Below, one piece after another: positions 18,190 to 28,962 of a DNA stretch of 64,000 bases. Under the pieces are notes generated by a model, which had not been told where the DNA came from, did no database searches, and was given only the letters and a program-made list of their open reading frames with translations. Made by a program: the position numbers and the translations under genes. The number at the start of each line of letters is the position of its first letter. The first letter of the stretch is position 1. This DNA comes from Paenibacillus sp. L3-i20 (GTDB taxonomy: Bacteria > Bacillota > Bacilli > Paenibacillales > Paenibacillaceae), in contig NZ_BQME02000001.1 in the NCBI RefSeq assembly GCF_022180385.2, forward strand, positions 186,001-250,000. The letters are read 5' to 3'.

Positions 18190-18334
18190 CCACAGTCACC
18201 TCTTGTATTAGTTTGTGTATTATTCCACTTACATAAACCTAGTGCTATTGATTAAATCGGGCTAATATGTCACACTGTTTGGTGGACAAAGGGTTTATAA
18301 AATCCTCGTAAAGAAAGGATGTGACAGTATAGCT

Positions 18335-19120
18335 ATGACCAAATGGCTGCTACGCTCTATGACAGAGCTAACTTCTCGTAAATGGATTTCTAGAGTAACT
18401 GGAACGTTTGCACAGTCGGCTCCCAGCCGCCTCCTGATTCCCCGTTTCGCCAAGCTGTACGGCATTTCGATCGAGGAAGCAGAGAAGGAACTGTCGCACT
18501 ATAGCACGTTAAACGAATTTTTCACTAGACGGCTTAAGCCGGGAATGAGAAATATACATAGTGGTACTCATGCGCTAGTTAGTCCCGTCGATGCTCTTGT
18601 AACAGGTGCAGGGGAAATAAAAGAGGGTACGATCGTTAATGTTAAAGGACAAAATTATACTATCGATGAGCTTTTGAACGGATCACCACGAGCAGCTAAT
18701 TATAAAAATGGATACTATATGGTTCTTTACTTAAGCCCTACTGATTACCACCGAATTCATGTACCTGTTACTGGTCAAGTAGTCGAACGTGAACATATTG
18801 GTGGAAAAGTATATCCCGTCAACGATTTTGGGCTTACGCATATGAAGCGAGTACTAAGTCGAAATGAGCGACTTATCACGTATATTAAACATAATAGCGG
18901 CGAAGCTGCTGTTGTGAAGGTTGGTGCTATGAACGTTAGTAGTATCAAATACGTCCAGCCAATCGTTAATTCCGTAGAAAAAGGCGATGAACTAGCTTAC
19001 TTTGAATTTGGATCAACAGTTGTTCTAGTGCTTGAGGACAATACCTACACACCACGCAAAGATTTGCAAGTTGGGCTAAAGGTGAAGATGGGCGAATACC
19101 TAGGAGAGCTTAGCGAGTAA
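18335..19120 (+). CDS. psd: Phosphatidylserine decarboxylase proenzyme
   Basis: A 261-aa protein that converts phosphatidylserine to phosphatidylethanolamine on the membrane. Key features: SPVDALVTGAGEI (about 86-98), YYMVLYLSPTDYHRIHVP (about 128-145; the Asp-His pair helps self-cleavage), GAMNVSSIKY, and FEFGSTVVLVLE near the C-terminus, where the chain cuts itself at Gly-Ser to make the pyruvoyl cofactor. Length and the GST site fit the Bacillus-type enzymes. AAAGGA lies about 17 bp upstream of the ATG, a long spacing, but no other in-frame start is better. pssA is not adjacent. Confidence 0.94.
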   Translation: MTKWLLRSMTELTSRKWISRVTGTFAQSAPSRLLIPRFAKLYGISIEEAEKELSHYSTLNEFFTRRLKPGMRNIHSGTHALVSPVDALVTGAGEIKEGTIVNVKGQNYTIDELLNGSPRAANYKNGYYMVLYLSPTDYHRIHVPVTGQVVEREHIGGKVYPVNDFGLTHMKRVLSRNERLITYIKHNSGEAAVVKVGAMNVSSIKYVQPIVNSVEKGDELAYFEFGSTVVLVLEDNTYTPRKDLQVGLKVKMGEYLGELSE

Positions 19121-19149
19121 TTGATTCATGCCTAGAATATGTCAGCATT

Positions 19150-19207
19150 AAAGAACAGACTGCCGCTTCTAACCACTTACGTGGTGTGAAACGGCAGTCT
19201 GTTCTTT
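19150..19207. terminator. Bidirectional terminator between psd and the AraC gene
   Basis: AAAGAACAGACTGCCG (19150-19165) pairs perfectly with 19192-19207: a 16-bp stem followed by T's on the plus strand. Confidence 0.85.
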
Positions 19208-19229
19208 TTGAAATATAACTTGGGGATAT

Positions 19230-20015
19230 TTATCTAATTTCTGAAGGACTACGTCCAGTATACTGCTTGAATTGGCGGCTAAAGAAAAAGATGTCACGAT
19301 AACCAAGCGCATCCGCTACTTCTGTCACATTCATGCCCGCATGCATAAGCAAATGCTGTGCTCGCTCAATGCGTGTACGTATCATATACGTCTGCACAGA
19401 CATTCCAATCATTTCTTTAAACTTCATAGAGAAATATCGTGGTGACAATTGTGCTCGACTTGAAAGATCCTCAACCCGGTGAGCGATACTTGGGTTTTGT
19501 CGAATATAATTAGCAATCTCATGTATGGCCTCAGTCAATTGATTGCTGCCCTTCTTCTCGACAGGCGCCTGATGGTCGGCCCTTAGAAGCTGGATCAACA
19601 GCGCTTTTAGAACCAATTTCGCTTCTTCCTGTGCTGCATAAGTTTGTACGAGAAACAGTCTTACATATCTCGACAACATATATTCAAAATCCACCGTATC
19701 ACTTAGCATACGATAACGTACTGGAATTAGATCAATTTGTTCGTTTACTGCAAAATGAATATACGTTAACACAAACGGCCTCTGCGGATGATGTGTTGCA
19801 CTTGTGTAGTCGCCTGGACGAAATAAAAAGCAGCTGCCTGGTCCTACTTTATAATGAACACCATTGACCTCGACTTCTCCTTCACCGCTCCATACATAAA
19901 AAAGATCGAAATTTGCCATCGGTTTTTCACGTCTTGCCCATCTCCATCCTGGCTCGCACACAATTTTGGCGAACGCAGGCAACAGACTCAAACTGTCCGG
20001 CGATATTTGAAGCAT
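19230..20015 (-). CDS. AraC-family transcriptional regulator
   Basis: A 261-aa protein with an N-terminal cupin ligand/dimer domain (about 10-150; FYVWSGEGEVEVNGVHYKVGPGSCFLFRPGD is typical, split over two strands) and a C-terminal AraC DNA-binding domain with two helix-turn-helices (about 160-260; LSPRYFSMKFKEMIG and NVTEVADALGYRDIFFFSRQFKQYTGRSPSEIR). The open frame begins at 20033, but GGAGGG fits the ATG at 20015. Such cupin-AraC proteins usually respond to a sugar; neither ligand nor target is visible, and both neighbours are separate units. Confidence 0.88.
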   Translation of the reverse strand: MLQISPDSLSLLPAFAKIVCEPGWRWARREKPMANFDLFYVWSGEGEVEVNGVHYKVGPGSCFLFRPGDYTSATHHPQRPFVLTYIHFAVNEQIDLIPVRYRMLSDTVDFEYMLSRYVRLFLVQTYAAQEEAKLVLKALLIQLLRADHQAPVEKKGSNQLTEAIHEIANYIRQNPSIAHRVEDLSSRAQLSPRYFSMKFKEMIGMSVQTYMIRTRIERAQHLLMHAGMNVTEVADALGYRDIFFFSRQFKQYTGRSPSEIR

Positions 20016-20191
20016 AATTAATACACCCTCCATTACAAATACTGCTTAACCGTTTTAATTACTATTTTACGATAATCTTGTCCTACTATTATAAAACAAC
20101 ATCGCTATCATTCAATAGGAAACGTTTGAAGTGAAGAGTTGCAATATTCCGAAAAAAATTCTATTCGACAATGGTTTGCACCGATCAAAAA

Positions 20192-20200
20192 TGTTATAAT
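20192..20200 (+). promoter_or_regulatory. Extended -10 promoter of the aminotransferase gene
   Basis: TGTTATAAT contains a perfect TATAAT (20195-20200) with the TGn extension that can replace a -35 box. It lies 47 bp before the ATG. Confidence 0.6.
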
Positions 20201-20247
20201 ATCACGAACCTTAAAGATACTAAAATGAGTGATTTCGGAAGGATGGA

Positions 20248-21555
20248 ATGAAGTCGATGAACCCACTGGCTCAGCAGTTAAATGAGACGTTGCAGAAAGA
20301 AAGTCCAAACGTCTATGCGATGTTGTCAAACTTAGGCAAAGCAATCTATTTCCCGAAGGAGGGCATTCTTAGTCAGTCCGCTGAAGCGAAGTCGAAAGCG
20401 ACCAAATTTAATGCAACGATAGGAATCGCTACAGAAGGCGGACAGCCGATGCATCTAAAGGTCATTCAAGATACACTTAGCGCTTATAATCCAAAAGATA
20501 TATATGAATATGCTCCACCAGGCGGTAAACCTGAGCTGCGAAGTGCATGGCGTGCTAAGATGATTAAAGAAAATCCTTCTTTAACTTCTGGCGGATTCGG
20601 TAATCCTGTCGTAACAAATGCGCTGACACATGGCCTAAGCATAGTTGCTGACTTATTCGCGGATAAGGGAGATTCCGTAGTCATCCCTAATAAAAATTGG
20701 GAAAACTACGAATTAACTTTCGGCGTTCGCCGTGAAGCTAACATTGTAGAGTATCCGCTATACAATGAAGATATGCGATTTAATAGTGCTGGATTGCGTG
20801 AAGCATTGCTTGCTCAGAAGGATAAAGGTAAAGCGATTGTTATTCTCAATTTCCCGAACAATCCAACGGGCTATACACCAGGCCAACAAGAAGGCGATGA
20901 AATTGTCGCAGCAATTCGTGATGCTGCTGACGCAGGTGTTAACATTGTAGCCGTTACTGACGATGCATATTTCGGTTTATTCTTTGAAAACTCCCTTCAA
21001 GAATCATTGTTCTCTAGACTAGCTGAAGTTCATCCGCGAGTGCTTGCTGTGAAAGTCGACGGAGCTACTAAAGAAGAGTATGTATGGGGATTCCGTGTAG
21101 GTTTTATTACTTACGCATCTAATTCTGAAGCAACGTTAGCTGCTTTGGAGCAGAAAACGCTCGGTATTATTCGTTCTACTATTTCCAGCGGTCCGCATCC
21201 TTCCCAGACGTTTGTGCTTCATGCGCTGCAATCACCTCTGTTCGAAGAGCAAAAAGCTGAAAAATATGACATTATGAAACGTCGTGCAAATGAAGTTAAA
21301 TCTTTGCTCGATAGTGGACGATATGGCGATGTATGGGGATATTACCCGTTTAACTCAGGTTATTTCATGTGTCTCAAGTTGAGCAACATAACTGCCGAAG
21401 CTGTTCGCACCCATCTTTTGAACGAATACGGAATTGGGACAATTGCTCTAGGTGAAACTGACCTGCGCGTTGCTTTCTCCTGTATTGAAGAAGAAAACTT
21501 AGAAGAACTTTTCGATACGATTTATAAGGCAGTAACTGATCTTACTGCTTCTTGA
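20248..21555 (+). CDS. Class I/II PLP-dependent aminotransferase
   Basis: A 435-aa fold-type I enzyme. Visible features: an N-terminal substrate-loop region (GIATEGGQPMHL), YEYAPPGGKPELR (the YxxxxGxxxLR segment), VILNFPNNPTGYTP (conserved NPTG), VTDDAYFGLFF (cofactor Asp and Tyr), DGATKEEYVWGFRVGF (the PLP lysine in TKE), and RVAFSCIE (substrate arginine). The family moves amino groups between amino and keto acids; the closest group by feel is the aspartate aminotransferase-like proteins of Paenibacillus, but substrate cannot be assigned. The start is either ATG 20248 or the ATG at 20257; GGAAGG lies close upstream. A monocistronic unit is likely. Confidence 0.87.
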   Translation: MKSMNPLAQQLNETLQKESPNVYAMLSNLGKAIYFPKEGILSQSAEAKSKATKFNATIGIATEGGQPMHLKVIQDTLSAYNPKDIYEYAPPGGKPELRSAWRAKMIKENPSLTSGGFGNPVVTNALTHGLSIVADLFADKGDSVVIPNKNWENYELTFGVRREANIVEYPLYNEDMRFNSAGLREALLAQKDKGKAIVILNFPNNPTGYTPGQQEGDEIVAAIRDAADAGVNIVAVTDDAYFGLFFENSLQESLFSRLAEVHPRVLAVKVDGATKEEYVWGFRVGFITYASNSEATLAALEQKTLGIIRSTISSGPHPSQTFVLHALQSPLFEEQKAEKYDIMKRRANEVKSLLDSGRYGDVWGYYPFNSGYFMCLKLSNITAEAVRTHLLNEYGIGTIALGETDLRVAFSCIEEENLEELFDTIYKAVTDLTAS

Positions 21556-21577
21556 TCTTACACTTTTAATGTTACAA

Positions 21578-21684
21578 GCGTAAACGGCTAAAGCCGTCCT
21601 TTGGAGGCTTAGCTTTCGTTTCGTGGAGAAATATAAGTCTCTTATATAATGAAAAACTTATAATTTCTTATATTTTAAACAAAA
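21578..21684 (+). repeat. Structured intergenic repeat, copy 2 of 4
   Basis: This is the best-preserved copy along with 57474, sharing the core, the GGAGAAATATAAG segment and the A/T-rich tail (GAAAAACTTATAATTTCTT). It starts 22 bp after the aminotransferase stop and ends at the following terminator. The pairing of GGCTTA with TAAGTC uses a G-U wobble. Confidence 0.9.
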
Positions 21685-21721
21685 AAGCCTCGTAGTCCGA
21701 TTCAATCGGAATACGAGGCTT
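21685..21721. terminator. Bidirectional terminator
   Basis: AAGCCTCGTA (21685-21694) pairs with TACGAGGCTT (21712-21721), with an inner TCCGAT/ATCGGA stem. It lies between the converging aminotransferase and ecsB genes. Confidence 0.85.
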
Positions 21722-21756
21722 CTCTTATGGTCCAAATCCCTTAAGGAACATTGTTG

Positions 21757-23004
21757 CTACTCTTCCTCTGCCTCAGTTAGCACCTTCTTCCGATACCTCG
21801 ACGGACGAATGCCTATGTAGAGGAGCATTACAGCAATAGCTACGATTGGAGGCAATAATATTCCATGCCATAGCAATGGCAGTGCTGCTGGCAGCCATAG
21901 CAACATTAGTCCTGTAACTAATGTAGCACGGTCAATTCGAAGTAACTGCTCGACCTGTTCGCCAGCCGGTAATGGGAATACATGCTTCCACACAGAATAA
22001 CGGTGGACTGCTCTTAGACCACCTGTCTGGAGCCCGAAAACTACCGCAACTATCCCATAAACAAATATCGCTCCCCAACCTGCCAAGCTCGCGGCATCAG
22101 CTAGCCAATAAATAACTAGAGAACCAAGCAGCAAAATACGAACTAATATACCGCCAATTTCCGTTCGAAATAAAGAAGCGGCATACAAATACACGAACGT
22201 ATTTCTTTGCGCAAAGGGGATTCGTGGAAGTATCCACGCAAGATAGGTTCTCCTTGATACGCTTGAAGACAACGTTGGCACGTCAATAAACATACCGAAA
22301 AAAACATAATATCGCCTGCGCGTCGTTCTCTCTTCTGCAATTAGTCGCTCCCAAGGAAAACGCTGTTTTTGTGGAAGTCGATAACAAAACGCTACTAATA
22401 TACTGCACAAAATCGTAAATAGGAGAGCTTGCCACGGAAGGGCAATTAACCAAACCATTATCGTTAAACCCGTCAATATCCAGCGCAGCACTCGAAATGT
22501 GTTTCTAATGCTTGTCCAAGACATGCTGCGCTCTCTCCAGCCTGCCACTACATTACCTGCTTTGAGTAAGATTAAGATGAATCCAAGCAGCCATGGACCG
22601 CTTATTTCTTCACCTTGTATGTAAATCGGTACATACAACAGGAACACAGCAGCGGCAATTAGTCCGCTTACCCGAATAGAACGTTGGAATGAACGACGAA
22701 TATAAGGTACTAGTTCATGCTCCCTGGGCATTAAAAACACAGTGTCAGCCATCACCAAAAAAGTTCGGAGCGGGCTCCAGCTTACAACTGGTGTCAATAC
22801 TAATACACCAATCCATATAATCGGGAAATCCTGAGGCAAATTTTTGATAAGCGTTATATAACTAATCGTAGACGCAATCAAAATAAGCGATAGAAAAGAG
22901 GGAAAACCACTTTGCGCCATATAACGGAAATAGGGCATCGTTTCACTTCGAAATGCTCTTGCCCTCTCACGCCAAAGTTGCTCTGTTCCCTTCTTTGCTT
23001 TCAT
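21757..23004 (-). CDS. ecsB: ABC transporter permease EcsB
   Basis: A 415-aa polytopic membrane protein with about nine hydrophobic segments, for example FPSFLSLILIASTISYITL near the start and LLPPIVAIAVMLLYIGI near the end, and basic loops. Size and position directly after ecsA (the ecsA stop overlaps the ecsB start by one base) identify it as EcsB. In B. subtilis Ecs affects secretion, sporulation, competence and regulated membrane proteolysis (RasP activity); the transported substrate is not settled. Confidence 0.88.
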   Translation of the reverse strand: MKAKKGTEQLWRERARAFRSETMPYFRYMAQSGFPSFLSLILIASTISYITLIKNLPQDFPIIWIGVLVLTPVVSWSPLRTFLVMADTVFLMPREHELVPYIRRSFQRSIRVSGLIAAAVFLLYVPIYIQGEEISGPWLLGFILILLKAGNVVAGWRERSMSWTSIRNTFRVLRWILTGLTIMVWLIALPWQALLFTILCSILVAFCYRLPQKQRFPWERLIAEERTTRRRYYVFFGMFIDVPTLSSSVSRRTYLAWILPRIPFAQRNTFVYLYAASLFRTEIGGILVRILLLGSLVIYWLADAASLAGWGAIFVYGIVAVVFGLQTGGLRAVHRYSVWKHVFPLPAGEQVEQLLRIDRATLVTGLMLLWLPAALPLLWHGILLPPIVAIAVMLLYIGIRPSRYRKKVLTEAEEE

Positions 23005-23768
23005 TAGACCTCTCCCCCAGCAACCAACGTGTAGAAGGCGTCTTCCAAACTTCCACCTCTAGCATCCAGACCTGCCGCTGCCCGTATCGCTGCCATATTT
23101 CCTTGAGCAACTATTCGACCATGATGCATAACGATATAACGATCACAATAAGCTTCAACTGTCGATAATATATGAGAGCTCATTAGTATTGCCGCGCCCT
23201 GCTCTTTCACTTCTACAAGCTGGTTCAATAATGAACGAATACCAAGTGGATCAAGTCCCAGAAACGGTTCATCTATTATGTAAAGCGGAGGTGCAGCGAG
23301 CAAACTGCTCATAATCATAACCTTCTGCCGCATCCCCTTCGATAAATGGGAAGCGAATGCTTTCCGCTTCGGAAGCATTTGATATTGCACAAGCAGCTGA
23401 TTCACTCTACGATTATAATCCTCTTCGTTAACGTTATAAGCCATCCCGCTTAACCGAAGATGCTCTTCAACCGTTAACTCATCGAATAAGAGGGGCGTCT
23501 CTGGCACGTAAGCAAATGCTTCACGGTACTGCTCAGGTGACTCCTCAAGCTTTACTCCTGCGACCTTCACTTCTCCTTGATGCGGTGTCATTAAGCCAAG
23601 AATATGTTTAATCGTAGTACTTTTCCCTGCTCCGTTAAGACCGATCAAACCAACCATCTCTCCCGCCTCTAACTGGAAAGATACATCATGCAGCACAGGT
23701 CTACGCGGGCTATAACCGCCTGTCAGTTGATTTACACTCAATATCGTCGTCAATGAATTCACCTTCAA
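23004..23768 (-). CDS. ecsA: ABC transporter ATP-binding protein EcsA
   Basis: A nucleotide-binding subunit of about 250 aa. Walker A is GLNGAGKSTTIKH (about residues 42-54), the signature is LSKGMRQKVMI, and Walker B is LYIIDEPFLGLDPLG. The signature uses SKGMRQK instead of LSGGQ, as in B. subtilis EcsA (SKGMKQK). The frame opens at TTG 23768, but the TTG at 23753 is preceded at 6 bp by AAGGTG and gives the conserved start MTTILSVNQLTGGY, so 23753 may be the true start. Confidence 0.93.
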   Translation of the reverse strand: MKVNSLTTILSVNQLTGGYSPRRPVLHDVSFQLEAGEMVGLIGLNGAGKSTTIKHILGLMTPHQGEVKVAGVKLEESPEQYREAFAYVPETPLLFDELTVEEHLRLSGMAYNVNEEDYNRRVNQLLVQYQMLPKRKAFASHLSKGMRQKVMIMSSLLAAPPLYIIDEPFLGLDPLGIRSLLNQLVEVKEQGAAILMSSHILSTVEAYCDRYIVMHHGRIVAQGNMAAIRAAAGLDARGGSLEDAFYTLVAGGEV

Positions 23769-23868
23769 TCTGCCAATAGTATACTGCCAACTACCAGCAT
23801 ATCGAATTTATCCGATAATATCAAAAAAACAGTGAATGCATCATAATTGAACCCGTGCTGCTTACTCT

Positions 23869-25929
23869 TTATTCCAGTTTAAAGGCAGAAGATGTTTTCT
23901 TCAAATCAAGTGATAACTCATCGATAGATTTCACCATATCCGCCAATTCCTGCACCATAACAGACTGTTCGTGCATCGTAGCAGTCACTTCCTCAATTGA
24001 AGCAGATACCTCTTCACCAGAAGCAGATAAACCTTCTACTGATGACATGACTTCTTCTTTTTCCTTCTCTACAAATGAAACTTCACTCGACATCTCTTTT
24101 ATTTGTTCTGAAATTTGTTGTACATGTTGGAATATCGATTCAAACGCTTCTTTCGTTTGGCCTACAAATTCATCTTGCTTTACTGAAATATGTTTGATTG
24201 TATTAACACTTTCATTATTTTCACCTACATGGGCTAAATTCTGTTCAATAATTGTACGAATTCCATACGACTGCTTGGCGCTTTGCTCCGCTAATTTACG
24301 AATTTCACTCGCTACAACTGCGAAACCTCTGCCATGTTCTCCTGCACGAGCAGCTTCAATAGAAGCATTCAGTGCTAACAAATTGGTTTGGTTCGCAATT
24401 TCTTGAATCGCCCCTGTAATTTGACGAATTTGGGTTGAGCTGTCCTCTAAACGGTCTGTAATTGCCGAAATTTTAAGTACCTCTTGTTCATTTCGACTAT
24501 TGTTTTCAATTAAGGCTGAAACAACATCTTTGCTCCGCTCGAACACTTCAATAATATCGTCAGATCGCTCGCCAATCGAAATTGATTTTGTGTTAATCCC
24601 ATCAATCTTGTGGCTGATAGCGTAAAATTTACCTGAGATGGATTCCGTTTCTGACGCTTGGTTTTCCATTGCTTTTGCAATTTCCAACGTTGTTGTTGAC
24701 GTTTCACTCACCGATTGTGCAGCTATTTTGGAAGAACGATCCAACTGCTCTGTACTTATATTTAATACGCCAATAGAATTGTTCATATTAACGACAAGCC
24801 TTTTATTTTGAGCAACCATTATATTAAAGTTATCTGATAAATCTTTGAATTCACTATCATATTTTTTATCTGAGACTACTGTTAAATCACCGTCAGCAAG
24901 CTTGCTAAATAAGCGTGTCAATTCGATAACTGGTCGTGAAATATATCGAGACAATAAAATCCCTAGACCGATCGCAAGTAACAGCGCACATAAAGTGATC
25001 ATCAACATTCGGTTCATCAATGCATTAAGCGGTTCTTTAATGTTTTTGAATGTGTCTTGGACAACAACGCTCCAATCCGCGACAGGAATTTTTGTATATC
25101 GGATGTAGCTTTCATCCGTTTCTATACTTCCTTGTATAAGTTTATCCGCAGACTTACTTTGAAGCTGCTCCGAAACACCTTGATCCTCATATTTTTGTCC
25201 AACTGCCTCTATATTTTTGGAGTTATAAATCATTGTACCGCCCCTGCTAGTCACAATAATGCTTCCATTACTATCACTTTTGGTTCCCAATAGTTTATCT
25301 AAGAAGGAAGCCGTATTTACGGTTGTAGCGAATACACCGATAACATTACCCTTTTCATCTCGAATAGGTTCAGAAAAAGCAACCAACCAGGTTCCTTTCG
25401 ACTTGGACAATATTGCATCACTGATAAAAGGAGTTCCCTTTAACGATTGCTGAAAGTATTCACGATCAGATCGGGAATCACTTAACGTGTCCGGATTTGT
25501 TCCAGCGACAATTGCACCGCCGCGATCAATGATTAATATGGAGTCATTATCATCTAACCCCTTTAGACTTTCATTTAAAATTTTGTTCGATTGTACAAAC
25601 AAACTGTTGTCTTCGGAGAAAAATTGTTTGTCGCTCATCGTCCCGCTAGCTCGCAGCTTCAATAAGTCTTTAATAGTAGGATGGAGCGAAACCAAATAAG
25701 CAGACTCCTGCCCCGATTGGACAGTGGACCATAACCCTTCCCCAATAAGATTGGAGCTTACTTCAATCTCCTCAATGCTTTTATCCAGCAGCAACGAAGA
25801 TCCAAACATGTACATAAACACACTTGATCCAACCAGTACAATAATCACTAACAAACTAATTAATGTCGGAAGAATCACCCTTAAAGACAAATTTCTTAGC
25901 CCTTTCACTCTGTTCATCAAAATACTCAA
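23869..25929 (-). CDS. Methyl-accepting chemotaxis protein with dCache sensor
   Basis: A transmembrane chemoreceptor of about 686 aa. The first membrane helix lies near residues 17-45 ([19 protein letters not shown]), an extracytoplasmic dCache-like sensor follows (about 50-305; [35 protein letters not shown]), then helix 2 ([20 protein letters not shown]), a HAMP domain, and the signalling tip with [22 protein letters not shown] split by the conserved hairpin. No C-terminal NWETF-like CheR tether is seen. The frame opens at GTG 25965, but GGGGGG fits the TTG at 25929. An amino-acid or small-molecule ligand is likely. Confidence 0.93.
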   Translation of the reverse strand: MSILMNRVKGLRNLSLRVILPTLISLLVIIVLVGSSVFMYMFGSSLLLDKSIEEIEVSSNLIGEGLWSTVQSGQESAYLVSLHPTIKDLLKLRASGTMSDKQFFSEDNSLFVQSNKILNESLKGLDDNDSILIIDRGGAIVAGTNPDTLSDSRSDREYFQQSLKGTPFISDAILSKSKGTWLVAFSEPIRDEKGNVIGVFATTVNTASFLDKLLGTKSDSNGSIIVTSRGGTMIYNSKNIEAVGQKYEDQGVSEQLQSKSADKLIQGSIETDESYIRYTKIPVADWSVVVQDTFKNIKEPLNALMNRMLMITLCALLLAIGLGILLSRYISRPVIELTRLFSKLADGDLTVVSDKKYDSEFKDLSDNFNIMVAQNKRLVVNMNNSIGVLNISTEQLDRSSKIAAQSVSETSTTTLEIAKAMENQASETESISGKFYAISHKIDGINTKSISIGERSDDIIEVFERSKDVVSALIENNSRNEQEVLKISAITDRLEDSSTQIRQITGAIQEIANQTNLLALNASIEAARAGEHGRGFAVVASEIRKLAEQSAKQSYGIRTIIEQNLAHVGENNESVNTIKHISVKQDEFVGQTKEAFESIFQHVQQISEQIKEMSSEVSFVEKEKEEVMSSVEGLSASGEEVSASIEEVTATMHEQSVMVQELADMVKSIDELSLDLKKTSSAFKLE

Positions 25930-26062
25930 TCGTATGCCCCCCATGATGTGTAAAAAATTGATCACTCAATAATATCGGATAGTTTTTATCATTAGTGAAG
26001 AGCACTCAGTAAGTAGCACAATCAATCATAACTTAATGATGAAAAAGCTTATTTTATGGTAC

Positions 26063-26103
26063 AAAAAAGCACCCTATATACGCTTCATATAGGATGCTTT
26101 TTT
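26063..26103 (-). terminator. Terminator after the acidic SLH-like gene
   Basis: A 17-bp stem with one mismatch (26063-26079 with 26087-26103, GCACCCTATAT/ATATAGGATGC core), loop of 7 nt, and a T-run in the minus direction. Confidence 0.85.
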
Positions 26104-26120
26104 CGTAACTTATTTGATTT

Positions 26121-27329
<1,209 letters not shown>

Positions 27330-27330
27330 G

Positions 27331-27427
27331 AAAGCCACTCTCCTTTGGTTTCGATAGCGGAATTGCCGCATTTTACCTTCGCAAATACTATTCGAAAGGT
27401 AAGGATCGTTTAAAGGGGGTGGCTTTC
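27331..27427 (-). promoter_or_regulatory. Structured 5' leader over the ribosome site of the SLH-like gene
   Basis: In the minus-strand RNA, AAAGCCAC (from 27427) can pair with GTGGCTTT (to 27331), which sits between the AAAGGAG site and the TTG start. Enclosed are TTACCTTTCG/CGAAGGTAA (one bulge) and GCGG/CCGC with a 5-nt loop, giving a three-way junction shape. No known riboswitch consensus was recognised. Confidence 0.4.
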
Positions 27428-27439
27428 AAAAAAAGATTT

Positions 27440-28936
27440 TTATTCTGTTTTTGGGTTTAATTGTTTCTCTTTCAACCACTTCGGTGCGCCTTTATTTTTA
27501 CCTTCGCGTTTCTTCTGCGCATTCGATTTAGCTTTTGTTTGTAGCTTAGGTGCTGGTTTTGAAGATGGTGCTGCTGCTCCAACAGATGTCTTTGCGATAA
27601 GCTTACTTTCCAGAGGTTTCCTCACAGGGCGTGTTGTCCCATTAATTACAGGCTTGTCCTGAACTGCAGCAGCAGGCCTAGTTGCAGAAACACCAACCGA
27701 TGTTGGTTTGTTTGTGCTTGGACGTTCATTCGTTCTCACGCTCTGGTTATGCTCTCGTGCATTTCTTGCCGCACCAGGTTTAGTTGCTTCTCTAAGCTCT
27801 TCTTCTGACAGTAGTTTGCCGCGGTACATCGCTCGCTCGCTGAGATCTATGCCAAGCTGCTTCCGGAACTTTTCCATAATAAAAAGTTCTTGAGGCGTTA
27901 CGATCGAAATAACTGTTCCACTTTTGCCCATTCTTCCCGTTCTGCCAGCCCGATGAACATAATGATCGGCATCAACAGCAGGGTCAAGCTGCAAGACGAG
28001 AGGCAAGCCTTCAATATCTAATCCTCTTGCCGCAACATCTGTTGCCAGCAGTAACTGACAACGACCATCACGGAAACGAGTTAGTGTCGCCGCTCTTCTC
28101 TGCTTATCAGAATCACCATACAATGCTTCAACTGTAAAACCTTCATAACCAAGCTTCGATTCCCAGTTAGATATATTATCTGTATCATTTAGAAACAGCA
28201 GAGCTGACTTTGGATTGAGCAATCTGATGATTCGTCTTACTGTATCAGTCTTATCTCGTTTGTCACTTAAAATATAATAATTTTCAATCGTTTGGGAAAC
28301 GGTATGCTCCGGCGTCAATTGCACGCGTGAAGGTCCCTTCATCCAGCGACCCTCAAATCTAGCCATCTGTTCTGGATAGGTAGCTGAGAAAAATGCCATT
28401 TGACGATTATTTCCTGTTCCGAAAAGCAATACCTCTACTTCTTTTGTTGATCCTAACTGGAATACTTGATCCGCTTCATCAATAACGACATTCCGTACAT
28501 CGTGCAACTTAAGCTTCCTATTTTTGTACAACTCATGAATCCGTCCAGGTGTCCCAATGACAAGTTGTGGGCGCAATTTAAGCTTTTCTACTTGACGTTT
28601 CATCGCCGCTCCACCAATTAATTGCTGAACTCGAATACCAAGCGGCTCAGCATAAACTTGTGCAACTCGGAAAATTTGTATAGCCAGCTCTTGCGTAGGC
28701 GACAAAATAACTGCTTGAATTGCACTAGAATCTCTATTCAATTTCTGTAACAACGGTAGTAAAAAAGCAAGTGTCTTGCCCGTTCCCGTTTGTGATCGTG
28801 CTGATACATCCGCACCAGAAAGCAGCACAGGTATCGTCTCTGCTTGCACTTCCGTTGGATGTAATATGCCGTTCTTCTCTAGCTCTTGGCACAATGCATC
28901 ATTAATTCCTATTTCACTCCACGTTTTTCCACTCAT
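27440..28936 (-). CDS. DEAD-box ATP-dependent RNA helicase
   Basis: A protein of about 498 aa with the two RecA-like domains of DEAD-box helicases. Q motif: TWSEIGINDALCQEL; I: SQTGTGKT; Ia: PTQELAIQ; Ib: GTPGRIHE; II: VIDEADQ (DEAD); III: FSAT; IV: ALLFLNDTD; V: LLATDVAARGLDIEG; VI: HRAGRTGRMG. The C-terminal 140 residues are basic and of low complexity (KPAPKLQTKAKSNAQKKREG), typical of RNA-binding tails, with no DbpA-type domain. It unwinds short RNA duplexes, likely in ribosome assembly or cold response. Start at ATG 28936 (TGAGGG 8 bp upstream) rather than 28963. Confidence 0.92.
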   Translation of the reverse strand: MSGKTWSEIGINDALCQELEKNGILHPTEVQAETIPVLLSGADVSARSQTGTGKTLAFLLPLLQKLNRDSSAIQAVILSPTQELAIQIFRVAQVYAEPLGIRVQQLIGGAAMKRQVEKLKLRPQLVIGTPGRIHELYKNRKLKLHDVRNVVIDEADQVFQLGSTKEVEVLLFGTGNNRQMAFFSATYPEQMARFEGRWMKGPSRVQLTPEHTVSQTIENYYILSDKRDKTDTVRRIIRLLNPKSALLFLNDTDNISNWESKLGYEGFTVEALYGDSDKQRRAATLTRFRDGRCQLLLATDVAARGLDIEGLPLVLQLDPAVDADHYVHRAGRTGRMGKSGTVISIVTPQELFIMEKFRKQLGIDLSERAMYRGKLLSEEELREATKPGAARNAREHNQSVRTNERPSTNKPTSVGVSATRPAAAVQDKPVINGTTRPVRKPLESKLIAKTSVGAAAPSSKPAPKLQTKAKSNAQKKREGKNKGAPKWLKEKQLNPKTE

Positions 28937-28962
28937 TCTAATACCCTCACTTATCGTTAACA

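Noticed and set aside
23855-24406. A plus-strand 183-aa Ser/Thr-rich ORF
   Set aside because: It is the antisense shadow of the chemoreceptor signalling domain.
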